A DNA stretch of 51,673 nt from an uncultured Rhodospirillales bacterium (GCA_902778645.1 CACYYO010000006.1:1-51673), one strand, 5' to 3'. Counted from the stretch's first letter, positions 33,164 to 40,466 are shown. The notes: generated by a model from the sequence alone, not told the origin. Numbers and translations: made by a program.

Positions 33164-33340
33164 ATGTGGTATAATTCAGAGAATTGTTCATATGATAAGT
33201 ATTCCGATGTTAATCAAGAAGTGAGAAATATTAGCTATAACATGATGAAAGAAATAGCTGATGAGATTAATAATTATGTAAGAGAAAAAGAACAAGAAAA
33301 GACGAAAATAAAGGAAGAATCTCCTAATCAATCTAAATAA
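33164..33340 (+). CDS. 58-residue companion of the Ntn hydrolase
   Basis: ATG 33164 with a perfect AGGAGG 5 nt upstream opens a 58-residue frame ending at TAA 33338-33340. The product is a charged, largely helical peptide (starting MWYNSENCSYDKY, ending EESPNQSK) with no known domain. It lies 42 nt after the Ntn hydrolase and before their shared terminator, so the pair forms one transcription unit. It could be a regulator, adaptor or substrate of the hydrolase. Confidence 0.75.
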   Translation: MWYNSENCSYDKYSDVNQEVRNISYNMMKEIADEINNYVREKEQEKTKIKEESPNQSK

Positions 33341-33345
33341 GTTTT

Positions 33346-33376
33346 ATAAAAGCGCAAAATGCGCTTTTATTTTTTA
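33346..33376. terminator. Terminator of the Ntn-hydrolase unit
   Basis: ATAAAAGCGC pairs with GCGCTTTTAT, followed by a T run; it also faces the convergent membrane-protein operon. Confidence 0.92.
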
Positions 33377-33711
33377 TTATTCATTCTTTTTAATCGAAAA
33401 GTTGTCACTTGCAACCGGTCTTGAAAAGTCGATTCTATCTTCGTACTTTGTTTGATGCTATCTCCTATAGGATGCTTTTCTGCTTGTAAGGAGCTCAACA
33501 GTTCATCTTTATATTTTATTTGTTTTTTCAAATCATCAATTATGGATTCTTGTTCATTTGCTTTGCTTAGAGCTTCATCAGCCAAAAATCCAAATAAAGT
33601 TGCACCACCCCATATAAAAATCCATGCTTTAGGATATGATAAACCAATTAAAACTGCTGCTACTACATGAAAACATCCTATAGTACATTTTAAAGTATTC
33701 GGTGATGGCAT
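33367..33711 (-). CDS. Small membrane protein with coiled coil, unknown
   Basis: The 114-residue product has two adjacent hydrophobic helices (about 10-24 and 28-44) followed by a charged coiled coil (about 48-78) and a basic C-terminus. No family is recognised. The ATG begins at the base after the stop of the 33712 gene, so the two form an operon. A superinfection-exclusion or holin-like role is possible in a satellite but not supported by a specific motif. Confidence 0.7.
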   Translation of the reverse strand: MPSPNTLKCTIGCFHVVAAVLIGLSYPKAWIFIWGGATLFGFLADEALSKANEQESIIDDLKKQIKYKDELLSSLQAEKHPIGDSIKQSTKIESTFQDRLQVTTFRLKRMNNKK

Positions 33712-34362
33712 CTACAATTTTTCCTTAATTTTTTTTATTGCGGTGGATTTGCATTCTCCATAGCAACTGTTCATATAGTATAAGTATTCAGGACATTTTG
33801 CGGCTAAGTATGTTTTTAAGCTCCACCGCCGTTGCTGTATGCAGTAATTATATTTCTTTGTAGCTGCTCTTGTGAGAACCTCGTCTTTATCTAGATATAC
33901 CTTGCATCCATAACCAAAAATAACAATTAATAACGGTACTGCTATCATAATTGCCTTAGAAATATTTGATTTATGCCAATAATTTACTGTAAAAGACTTT
34001 GTCTTTGCGTAAATCACACTTGGATGCGTATTATTATAATTGATACATTTCTTAATTAAGCCGGATACAATAAATGAAAATAAAGCGATAAATATAAAGT
34101 ATATTACTGTTAATGCGCATAAATCAAAGATTTTAGCGGTGGGTGGAAGATAACCTAAACTCAATGGTATTGCTAATATAAAAGCTATGATTAGCGTTGG
34201 AATACGAAAGAAATAAGCTAAAAATGTTGGTATTCCCAAGTATACAGTAAACTTACCGATGAGATATGCAAAATCACCATTATCAGTGTTTGATTCAGCC
34301 AAAGCTGCAACAATAGAGATGCTACCGAAGTAAATGAAAAGGGTGCTTATCAAATTTCTCAT
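33712..34362 (-). CDS. Multi-pass membrane protein, unknown
   Basis: The 216-residue protein has about five hydrophobic helices in its first 160 residues and a Cys-containing soluble C-terminus (C near 176, 190, 199, 203). No family is recognised. AAGAGG lies 6 nt upstream of the ATG. A structured RNA ending in a terminator-like hairpin lies directly upstream, so expression may depend on antitermination. It is co-directional and contiguous with the coiled-coil membrane protein gene. Confidence 0.7.
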   Translation of the reverse strand: MRNLISTLFIYFGSISIVAALAESNTDNGDFAYLIGKFTVYLGIPTFLAYFFRIPTLIIAFILAIPLSLGYLPPTAKIFDLCALTVIYFIFIALFSFIVSGLIKKCINYNNTHPSVIYAKTKSFTVNYWHKSNISKAIMIAVPLLIVIFGYGCKVYLDKDEVLTRAATKKYNYCIQQRRWSLKTYLAAKCPEYLYYMNSCYGECKSTAIKKIKEKL

Positions 34363-34387
34363 ATTAAACCTCTTGACTTTATAATAA

Positions 34388-34573
34388 AAGCAAAACCACC
34401 TTGATAAGAGGTGGCTAGAGGTTCATACCTATACAGAGATAGTGCAACATATTTGCATATAGCTTATTTTGCTGCCCTCTAGCCCTGAGCTAGAAAGCAC
34501 GCAAAAATGTCGCCTTTTGCAGGCGCTCTGTAAGAGGGTATGAAACCTCGGAGTGATGATCACTCACTCCGAT
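34388..34573 (-). ncRNA. Candidate structured RNA or leader, about 185 nt
   Basis: On the minus strand GAGGTTTCATACC (34549-34537) pairs with GGTATGAACCTC (34429-34418), nested inside that ACAGAG/CTCTGT, enclosing hairpins CGCCT/AGGCG and CTAGC/GCTAG. An 8-bp CGGAGTGA/TCACTCCG hairpin lies at its 5' end, and a CCACCT/AGGTGG hairpin with TTTTGCTTTTATT at its 3' end resembles a terminator. The unit sits 5' of the membrane-protein operon. No known family is recognised, and no clear promoter was found, so strand and ends are inferred. Confidence 0.5.
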
Positions 34574-34697
34574 TAAAGAGTAGCAGAAAATTTGCCGGAT
34601 ACAAGTAAAAAATAGTAAACACAAGGGTATGAATGAATCTATTTTTTTATAAAGGCCTACAAAAGCATATTTTATAATTCTTCTAAGGAGGAATAAA

Positions 34698-35078
34698 ATG
34701 CCGGCCAAAATATATGATATTGATTTTGTGAAAACAGAATTACATGGAATGTTGCAATATTTAGAAGAAAATGAGCAGGTTTATCTAATAAATCAGCTTT
34801 TTTCTAATAAATCTTATAGTCGTTCTCGGTTTCATGAGTGGAGAAAAGAATTTTCCTATGATGATGAAATAAGAATATTATTTGAAAAAATAGAAGTAAT
34901 TTTAGAGGGGAGAATCGCTCATGGAGCTTTAATTGGCCGATTAAATTCCTCTATGAGTATGTTTGTTCTTAAAAATAAATACGGTTGGATAAGCAATCCT
35001 GATAATAAATCTCAGGAAACAGTTCCTCTTGTTATACAGATTAGAGGGTACAAAGAAAAAGAGGATGATACTCAATAA
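34698..35078 (+). CDS. Small terminase / DNA-packaging-like protein
   Basis: The 126-residue protein has an HTH-like first half (FHEWRKEF after a short-helix segment), a helix with an E..L...G...G pattern (EVILEGRIAHGALIGRLN) and MFVLKNKYGWISNPDNK, which strongly resembles the conserved LKNxYGW end of phage small terminase/gp3-type packaging proteins. TerS recognises the packaging site; satellites use their own to redirect helper capsids. AAGGAGG lies 6 nt upstream and TATAAT at 34673-34678. No large terminase is encoded here, consistent with a satellite. The match is by eye. Confidence 0.6.
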   Translation: MPAKIYDIDFVKTELHGMLQYLEENEQVYLINQLFSNKSYSRSRFHEWRKEFSYDDEIRILFEKIEVILEGRIAHGALIGRLNSSMSMFVLKNKYGWISNPDNKSQETVPLVIQIRGYKEKEDDTQ

Positions 35079-35106
35079 AACTTTTCTATTCGTGCACGAG
35101 GGAAAC

Positions 35107-35490
35107 TTAACACTTACCTATTTCGGATAGTTCACAAAAAGGAAAACAAATTGGTCCGAAAATAGTCTTTGCTGTTAATGATGATATTATATCCCTAGCT
35201 GTATTTAGTAAAATAGAAGGAGCCTTATTCTGTATATAATCATCTACATTATTTTTATTATCAGTTACAAAGAAACCACTAATTCTAAAGTTTAATGAAA
35301 ATTCCGTATCTTCTATAGTTAATGTGATATCCAATGATACTTTAAATTTTTGGGTATCATTTTGAGCCTTAAAGAAAAGAGGAGCAACCGACACTTTCAA
35401 TTTTTTTAAACTATTATCCATTGGTGCGGTAGGATTTATGTCTGCACTTAATTTTATATTTTCAATAAAATAATTTGTTAATTTGAGCAT
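35107..35490 (-). CDS. SecB-like chaperone of a toxin-antitoxin-chaperone module
   Basis: The 127-residue product resembles SecB: N-terminal LTNYFIENIKLSA, alternating beta strands (VSLDITLTIEDTEFSLNF) and a final helix LLNTARDIISSLTAKTIFGPICFPF like the SecB lipid-facing helix. SecB-like proteins in TAC modules fold and protect a HigA-type antitoxin. Its ATG overlaps the antitoxin gene by 13 nt. It is the third gene of the module. It is shorter and more divergent than housekeeping SecB, as is usual for TAC chaperones. Confidence 0.72.
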   Translation of the reverse strand: MLKLTNYFIENIKLSADINPTAPMDNSLKKLKVSVAPLFFKAQNDTQKFKVSLDITLTIEDTEFSLNFRISGFFVTDNKNNVDDYIQNKAPSILLNTARDIISSLTAKTIFGPICFPFCELSEIGKC

Positions 35491-35894
35491 TGTCTTTGAC
35501 CTTCCATGGTATATGAGCCAGAAAATATTTGCCGTTTTGTATTTTCAATGCTTTGAAGTTTATATTGCTCGCCCTCTTGTTCATAATTAAGAGTAGAATA
35601 ATCATATAAATCAATATCACATATCTCTGTTTCATAGATTTTAGGCGCAATAAAATCGCAATCTAAAGCAACAGCAATTTTTGCTATTGTCTCCATTGAT
35701 AAATTTTGCTCTCCTTTCATGATTTTTGTAATGTATGCAGGAGATACATCCATTTTTTTAGCTAATTCTTTTTTGTTAATTTTTTTGCTTTTCATTATAC
35801 GAGAAATATCGTATATAACATCCAAGATAGCACTCATAGCCTTAAAATAAGGACTTTTTCGAGATTCCTCAAACTCTTTTTGATAATCAGTCAT
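35478..35894 (-). CDS. HigA-type antitoxin with Xre helix-turn-helix
   Basis: The 138-residue protein has an Xre-type HTH at about 38-85 (INKKELAKKMDVSPAYITKI, then LSMETIAKIAVAL) and a C-terminal extension of about 50 residues rich in polar and aromatic positions. In TAC systems such an extension is the chaperone-addiction region that needs SecB-like help to avoid degradation. It probably represses the module through the palindrome at 36300-36313. The ATG overlaps the toxin stop as ATGA; the chaperone gene overlaps its end. Confidence 0.82.
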   Translation of the reverse strand: MTDYQKEFEESRKSPYFKAMSAILDVIYDISRIMKSKKINKKELAKKMDVSPAYITKIMKGEQNLSMETIAKIAVALDCDFIAPKIYETEICDIDLYDYSTLNYEQEGEQYKLQSIENTKRQIFSGSYTMEGQRQCSN

Positions 35895-36295
35895 TGTACC
35901 TCACTTTCATCTAGCAACATAGTTACAAGTTGCTGAAATTTAAGAATGTCCTGTTTTGATGTCTTTTGTTGTCGTTTTGTCGTTCCATGTGTAAAAATAA
36001 TTGTTTTATCTTCCTCTATTAAGATTGAATATAAACGATGTTCCCCTTTGTGCAGCCCAAACATTTTATAAGTCTTTCTAGAACTTTTAATTTCTTCCCC
36101 ATCAGCCGCACTATGAAATAAATCTGTACTTAATCCCGAGCGTCCTTTATCTGCTAAGTGAGAAAAGCATGCTCTTATATGACATTGAGCCTTTTCATTA
36201 AAATTATCTTTTATATAGGTATCAATAGGGCATATTCCATCTTCTTCATAAAAATAGATTTTCCACCGATTTTTTACAATGAGCTGCAATGCCAT
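35891..36295 (-). CDS. HigB/RelE-type toxin (Gp49-like)
   Basis: The 134-residue protein matches the phage-derived Gp49-like/HigB family: WKIYFYEEDGICPIDTYI at the start, a MFGLHKGEHRLYSI strand and IIFTHGTTKRQQKTSKQDI near the end. HigB toxins are mRNA interferases that cleave translating mRNA at the ribosome. As in higBA operons the toxin precedes the antitoxin, which overlaps it by 4 nt. A consensus promoter and operator-like palindrome lie directly upstream. It lies 198 nt from attR and may stabilise the element. Confidence 0.82.
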   Translation of the reverse strand: MALQLIVKNRWKIYFYEEDGICPIDTYIKDNFNEKAQCHIRACFSHLADKGRSGLSTDLFHSAADGEEIKSSRKTYKMFGLHKGEHRLYSILIEEDKTIIFTHGTTKRQQKTSKQDILKFQQLVTMLLDESEVQ

Positions 36296-36299
36296 TATT

Positions 36300-36313
36300 T
36301 AACCTATAAGTTA
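36300..36313. promoter_or_regulatory. Operator-like palindrome of the TAC module
   Basis: TAACCTATAAGTTA is a near-perfect palindrome abutting the -10 box and covering the expected transcription start, a natural site for HigA autorepression. Confidence 0.5.
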
Positions 36314-36342
36314 ATTATATTGTTTTTTACAAAAAATGTCAA
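36314..36342 (-). promoter_or_regulatory. Consensus promoter of the TAC module
   Basis: Minus-strand TTGACA (36337-36342), exactly 17 nt, TATAAT (36314-36319): a perfect sigma70 consensus. Confidence 0.9.
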
Positions 36343-36426
36343 CATATCTTTTTTAATATCAAAACATATGTAATTTTATAGTGAAGATGTTAAATTAAAA
36401 TGGAATATTATTCAATAACTAATTGC

Positions 36427-36447
36427 AGTTACCTATGTGTTACCTAA
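36427..36447. promoter_or_regulatory. Candidate integrase arm-type sites, right
   Basis: Two copies of GTTACCTA begin 11 bp apart (36427, 36438), in the same orientation and spacing as the left pair, 47-67 nt inside attR. Confidence 0.6.
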
Positions 36448-36451
36448 AAAC

Positions 36452-36486
36452 AAAAGGCCTCAAGGGGTTGTTTCTTGAAAGCCTTT
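36452..36486 (-). terminator. Terminator of tRNA-Val supplied by the element
   Basis: On the minus strand AAAGGCC and GGCCTTT, extended by TCAAG/CTTGA, form a hairpin followed by T residues. It differs from the original terminator now left at 28623-28665. Confidence 0.8.
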
Positions 36487-36493
36487 ATTGAAT

Positions 36494-36570
36494 TGGTGGG
36501 AGTGGCAGGACTCGAACCTGCGACCTCTACGATGTCAACGTAACGCTCTAACCACCTGAGCTACACACCC
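36494..36570 (-). tRNA. tRNA-Val (GAC anticodon), host gene of the element
   Basis: Minus-strand cloverleaf: acceptor GGGTGTG/CACTCCC, D-arm GCTC...GAGC, anticodon stem TTACG/CGTAG with loop TTGACAT (GAC), T-arm GCAGG/CCTGC, encoded CCA. Positions 4 and 69 form a U-U mismatch. The 3' 50 bases are the att core and come from the element. Confidence 0.93.
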
Positions 36571-36652
36571 ATAAAGTATGAGTTGTTTTAACTGAATATC
36601 TTTTAAATAGCAAGCAATTTTTTTGATTTTTATCTTTTTTTTGAAAAACATC

Positions 36653-36681
36653 TTGAACTTTACCCGTCTCTGTGCTATTAA
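36653..36681 (+). promoter_or_regulatory. Promoter for the 36719 gene
   Basis: TTGAAC (36653-36658), 17-nt spacer, TATTAA (36676-36681); leader about 30 nt. Confidence 0.6.
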
Positions 36682-36718
36682 CACTCTGCATTTTTACTAA
36701 TATTAAATTATTTTGCCT

Positions 36719-37000
36719 ATGAGAAAATTTGATGAAAGCGCACCTAAAAGGTCGCCAATTATTTTGAGAAAAAAGAAAACCTCAAGAGCAGCTGTGAAAA
36801 ATTTTCTGACAAGGAGTTGTGGCGTTGCCTCTCTTGATGAGAAACTGCCTATCACCTCTTTGGTTCCGGATATTTCCGGCGGAAACAAGCCTTATTACAC
36901 AGTTGTGGCGTGGGCTGAAAACAGGTTTAACAAACGCATTGACAATCAGTTTATCGAAAACAAGACCATCGGCGAATTGATTGATGTATTGTGTCTCTGA
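36719..37000 (+). CDS. Unknown 93-residue basic protein
   Basis: The product starts MRKFDESAPKRSP and has a Lys/Arg-rich first third (ILRKKKTSRAAVKNFLTRS) followed by a compact region with TVVAWAENRFNKRIDN and an acidic end. No family is recognised. ATG 36719 has no Shine-Dalgarno site and an AT-rich leader, like the other isolated genes in this window, and the codon use is GC-richer than in the adjacent element. It has its own promoter and terminator. Confidence 0.6.
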   Translation: MRKFDESAPKRSPIILRKKKTSRAAVKNFLTRSCGVASLDEKLPITSLVPDISGGNKPYYTVVAWAENRFNKRIDNQFIENKTIGELIDVLCL

Positions 37001-37007
37001 TTAAAGA

Positions 37008-37037
37008 AACGAGTTCCTTTTAGCGGACTCGTTTTTT
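37008..37037 (+). terminator. Terminator of the 36719 gene
   Basis: AACGAG-TTCC pairs with GGA-CTCGTT (one bulge), followed by a T run. Confidence 0.88.
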
Positions 37038-37091
37038 TATTAAATGTTAAGAGGTTTGTCTTATGATTTATGGCGGATTATCAGAGGAACG

Positions 37092-38507
37092 ATGAAGAAA
37101 TATTTATTTTTAAGTTTTTATATGAGTTTATTGGCGATTTGGATGCAATATCTTATTTTTCCGAATCAAATAATGACGTCTGCTCCGGTTATTTTTATTT
37201 TTTCTTTATGCATGTGGTTTGTTTGCCTTAGTTCTGCGCGGCTGATTAATTGCATTCTGATTAGTCTTGTCCATTTATGTTTTATCTCGATACTTTTTTA
37301 TCACCAATTTTTTAACGAGACCCTGTCTTTTCAGGTTATTCAACAGCAATACCTTGAGGGGTGGCTGGCTTTTGTGCGCGGATTTGAAAATATTTCTTTA
37401 TCCTATCCCGTTATGTTTTTGTGTTTCAGTCTTGTCGTGACTTTTTGGGGATGCTGTCATTATCATTTCCGGCCTTTCAGAAAAACAATTAAATGCCTTA
37501 TTGCATTGCCTATTATCATTTTGTTCTTTTTGGTTCGGTATAATTACGAGCAACAGGAATTTTCACAATATGAATTTAATATCACGGCTAAATATTTTGG
37601 TTACCCTATTGCTTGGAACTATGAATTAATGACGCAGACTGACCAAAAACAGTTGCAAAAAAAATTAGCAGAAGTTGATAATGAAGATTATTTTTCTGAG
37701 ACTCTTAACGGTCTTACTCTCAGCAAGCATATTTATATCATTCAATTTGAAAGCTTAGATTACAGCGCCTTAAACAGCGGCGCCATGCCGTTTTTGCAAA
37801 GTATTTCTCCTTTGTCTGTTGTTTATCGGATTAAACCTCATTCTAAAAAATCATCTGCCAACTCAGATTTCCAAACATTGACTTTAAAGCCAATTTATCT
37901 TGAGAGTCTCGGTGTTATTTATCAGACGATTGCGACTGACTATTATCGGCGACATCAGACATTGCCGCAAATGCTACAAAAACACGGCTATAAGACGTAT
38001 TTTTATCATGGTAATCAGGGGCGGTTCTTCAATCGCCGAGCACATATCGAAAAAATGGGATTTAGCACCTTTTATTTTCAGGAAGATTTGGCAGATTTTT
38101 ATCCCTCCGGAGAATGGGGAATTGAAGATGCCGACGTGGTTGATTTTATTAATCATCAGCCGCAAGATGAAAAAAATTTTCATTTTTTCATCACTGTCAG
38201 TTCGCATTTTGATTTTAAGATAGGTAAGGCTTACACTCATTATATTCCCAAGCCGGAATCGCTTCGTGACTTGTATCTTAACAGTGTTAATTATGTTGAT
38301 AGTGCCTTAAAGAAATTAGTTGACCATGCGCCGCAAGATGCTGTTTTTCTTATTTATTCCGACCACGAAAGTCAGACTGACGAAGATGATGAGACGACAT
38401 TGTTTTTAATTTATCATAAAAACCAAAACCACTCTTTAAGCGGCAATATTTCTGTTCGAGATATTCCAATTATCATTAAACAGCTTCTTAAACAGACGGC
38501 ATTATAA
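37092..38507 (+). CDS. LTA-synthase/alkaline-phosphatase-superfamily membrane enzyme
   Basis: The 471-residue protein has about five N-terminal membrane helices (to about residue 165) and an extracytoplasmic sulfatase-type domain: HIYIIQFESLDY (metal Glu region), the segment SSANSDFQTL where LtaS-type enzymes have their nucleophile, HGNQGRFFNRR, FITVSSHFDF and IYSDHESQ (metal Asp-His). Such enzymes transfer phosphoglycerol or phosphoethanolamine to surface glycans. The nucleophile position appears to be Ser or shifted rather than the usual Thr, so activity is uncertain. ATG 37092 follows AGAGG by 4 nt; an upstream in-frame start lacks a site. Confidence 0.8.
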   Translation: MKKYLFLSFYMSLLAIWMQYLIFPNQIMTSAPVIFIFSLCMWFVCLSSARLINCILISLVHLCFISILFYHQFFNETLSFQVIQQQYLEGWLAFVRGFENISLSYPVMFLCFSLVVTFWGCCHYHFRPFRKTIKCLIALPIIILFFLVRYNYEQQEFSQYEFNITAKYFGYPIAWNYELMTQTDQKQLQKKLAEVDNEDYFSETLNGLTLSKHIYIIQFESLDYSALNSGAMPFLQSISPLSVVYRIKPHSKKSSANSDFQTLTLKPIYLESLGVIYQTIATDYYRRHQTLPQMLQKHGYKTYFYHGNQGRFFNRRAHIEKMGFSTFYFQEDLADFYPSGEWGIEDADVVDFINHQPQDEKNFHFFITVSSHFDFKIGKAYTHYIPKPESLRDLYLNSVNYVDSALKKLVDHAPQDAVFLIYSDHESQTDEDDETTLFLIYHKNQNHSLSGNISVRDIPIIIKQLLKQTAL

Positions 38508-38566
38508 AAAAGTTAATCTTTTGGGATTATGATGTTTCTACCTGTGAAACTTAGGAGAGTGTGCAG

Positions 38567-39451
38567 ATGTCTGAAAATCATCTGAATTTTACTGTCAATT
38601 ATAATCGGCTTAAGATATTTGATGAAATCGGTACTGATGATATCAAATATCCTCTTGTTTTATCCGTGCCACATAAAGGACAGGTATTTCCTGAGGAATT
38701 TTTACAGACAACCGCCGTCGGGCAAGCCGAGTTGCGGCGCAATGAAGATGCCTTTGTTGATGAGTTGGTGTCAGATGCCGCAAAGCAGGGAATCCCCATG
38801 ATTGCCATGAATATCGCCCGTGCTTTTATTGATGTCAATCGTGATAAGATAGAAATTGACCCGACTATGTTTTATAACTATCCGCATCCGGAATTGTCAA
38901 TGGGGCGCCGGTGTCGTGTCGGGCTGGGGGTCGTTCACCGTGTTACGGCTCAAAATCACCCTATTTATAAAGGGCTTCTCGATTATAACGAAGTCATGGC
39001 GCGCTTTGAAAAAGTCTATGATGTTTACCATAAACGTTTGCAGCAACTCATCGACAAAGTACTCAAAAAATTCGGTATGTGCTTTGTTTTAGACTGCCAT
39101 TCCATGCCTTCTGAGATTTGTTCGCTTATGTTGGATACGCAAAAAATAGATTTTTGTTTAGGGACTCTGTTTGAGCAAAGTTGTTTGGAAGAGATGCATG
39201 CCTTTTTTAAATCCGGGCTGGAAAAGAAAAACTATTATATTTCAGATAATTGCCCCTATTCCGGTGCATATATTACATTTAATTATTGCCAACCCAGACG
39301 AAAAATTTATACCATGCAGATGGAGGTTAATCGCGGTTTGTACATGGATGAACAGTGTTACAAAAAAAATGATTGTTTTTCAACTGTTTGTAATGACATT
39401 TCGCAAAATATTTTTGATTTTGCCAATTTTTTACTGGATTTAAAAAAATAA
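38567..39451 (+). CDS. N-formylglutamate amidohydrolase family protein
   Basis: The 294-residue product matches the N-formylglutamate amidohydrolase family: LVLSVPHKGQVFP (metal His), ARAFIDVNRD, FVLDCHSMPSE near 180 and a late EVNRGLYMDE. Family members hydrolyse N-formylglutamate in histidine degradation or act on related acyl-amino acids. No hut genes are nearby, so the substrate is open. ATG 38567 follows AGGAG by 9 nt; the in-frame GTG 38561 is too close to it. Confidence 0.88.
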   Translation: MSENHLNFTVNYNRLKIFDEIGTDDIKYPLVLSVPHKGQVFPEEFLQTTAVGQAELRRNEDAFVDELVSDAAKQGIPMIAMNIARAFIDVNRDKIEIDPTMFYNYPHPELSMGRRCRVGLGVVHRVTAQNHPIYKGLLDYNEVMARFEKVYDVYHKRLQQLIDKVLKKFGMCFVLDCHSMPSEICSLMLDTQKIDFCLGTLFEQSCLEEMHAFFKSGLEKKNYYISDNCPYSGAYITFNYCQPRRKIYTMQMEVNRGLYMDEQCYKKNDCFSTVCNDISQNIFDFANFLLDLKK

Positions 39452-39515
39452 TTGTGTTATAGACTCTCTGCTTTGCGCAGTTCGGTGAGTATCTCGGATT
39501 GCTACGGCTTTAATT

Positions 39516-39543
39516 TTGATTGATAAGTATTATATGATATAAG
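39516..39543 (+). promoter_or_regulatory. Promoter upstream of the transglycosylase gene
   Basis: TTGATT (39516-39521), 16-nt spacer, TATAAG (39538-39543); the leader would be about 105 nt. Confidence 0.5.
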
Positions 39544-39653
39544 CCGTTTGTTTTTAACTAACCTCAAAAGAATTTTGGTTATTGCCGCTAAGCAGATTGA
39601 AATCAGTAAAAAAGGCTGAGGGATATTTGTGGCGCTTTTGAGGATTTAGAGGG

Positions 39654-40466
39654 ATGCGTTTTAGCGTATCAAAAGATTTAATGTTTTTATTAATAACGCT
39701 GCTGATGTTGTTGCAGCCCCTGTTTGCCGAGGCGGCGCCTCAGGTGAGAGTGACTGATCCTGCGTTCATTTGTTCCCAAGCGACACGCAATATGGAGAAG
39801 AAACATCATATAAAGCAGCATTTATTAACGACAATTTCCAGCATAGAATCCGGTCGATGGAATGAGAAGGCTCAGCAAACTTTGGCTTGGCCATGGACGA
39901 TTAATGCTCAAGGAAAAGGTTACTTTTTTGACACTAAGGCTGATGCCGTCAAGAAAGTCAGAGAGTTACAGGCTCAGGGAATTACCAGCATTGATGTCGG
40001 TTGTATGCAGGTCAATTTGCTGTATCATGGTCATGAATTTGCCAATCTTGAACAAGCTTTTGATCCGGCACATAATGTTGAGTATGCTGCAAAATTCTTA
40101 CGGAGCTTGTACGAAGCCAATAATCATGATTGGTTAAAAGCTGCGATGTCTTATCACTCCAGTGTTCCGGAAAAAGCTAATATCTATCGTAAAAAAATCG
40201 TCGCCGCATTTGAAAAAGTTAAGGTCGGGCATCGTCATTTGGAACTGGCAGATCATCCCAGAGGCAAAACTGCTCTCGCTCGCAACATGAAGAAACCTTT
40301 GCGCTTAAAATCCAGCAAGAATCATCTTGTTGTTGCTAACAGCAAATCATCGGGGACCGGAGATAAACCTCTTCCGAAAAAGGCACAACGATTTGATGTA
40401 CAAGCTTGGCGTGAGGCTAAGCTGGAGGAGTATCAGGTACAAAAACTGTTAGCTCGTCGTTATTAG
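39654..40466 (+). CDS. Lytic transglycosylase (SLT domain), secreted
   Basis: The 270-residue protein has an N-terminal signal peptide ending near AEAA (residue 28) and an SLT-type domain: TTISSIESGRWN with the catalytic Glu, a short GKGYFFDTKADA insert, DVGCMQVNLLYHG and a FLRSLYE helix followed by AAMSYHS. It would cleave peptidoglycan glycan strands with anhydro-muramic acid formation. The C-terminal 90 residues are basic and low complexity. GAGG elements lie upstream of the ATG. It precedes the thioesterase gene by 12 nt and is likely co-transcribed with it. Confidence 0.88.
   Translation: MRFSVSKDLMFLLITLLMLLQPLFAEAAPQVRVTDPAFICSQATRNMEKKHHIKQHLLTTISSIESGRWNEKAQQTLAWPWTINAQGKGYFFDTKADAVKKVRELQAQGITSIDVGCMQVNLLYHGHEFANLEQAFDPAHNVEYAAKFLRSLYEANNHDWLKAAMSYHSSVPEKANIYRKKIVAAFEKVKVGHRHLELADHPRGKTALARNMKKPLRLKSSKNHLVVANSKSSGTGDKPLPKKAQRFDVQAWREAKLEEYQVQKLLARRY

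Larger units (their letters stand above)
28661..36543. mobile_element. 7.9-kb integrative element in tRNA-Val, PICI/phage-satellite-like
   Basis: Perfect 50-bp direct repeats (28661-28710 and 36494-36543) bracket an integrase gene at one end and the intact tRNA-Val(GAC) at the other; the left copy is the displaced 3' half of the tRNA. Paired arm-type sites sit near both ends. Gene content in order: integrase, unknown, AlpA-like regulator, HUH Rep, Ntn hydrolase with a small partner, two membrane proteins, structured RNA, small-terminase-like protein, TAC module. No capsid, tail, portal or conjugation genes are present. Integrase, AlpA, Rep and TerS together recall phage-inducible chromosomal islands. 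Both ends look intact, so the element may still move. Confidence 0.85.

Noticed and set aside
34388-34573. Identification of the structured RNA as 6S RNA or another known RNA
   Set aside because: Although long and hairpin-like, it lacks a clear central bubble and lies inside a mobile element; no known family could be matched by eye.
34490-34708. Minus-strand 72-residue ORF
   Set aside because: It runs through the structured RNA candidate and the start of the TerS-like gene, with no ribosome binding site or plausible composition.
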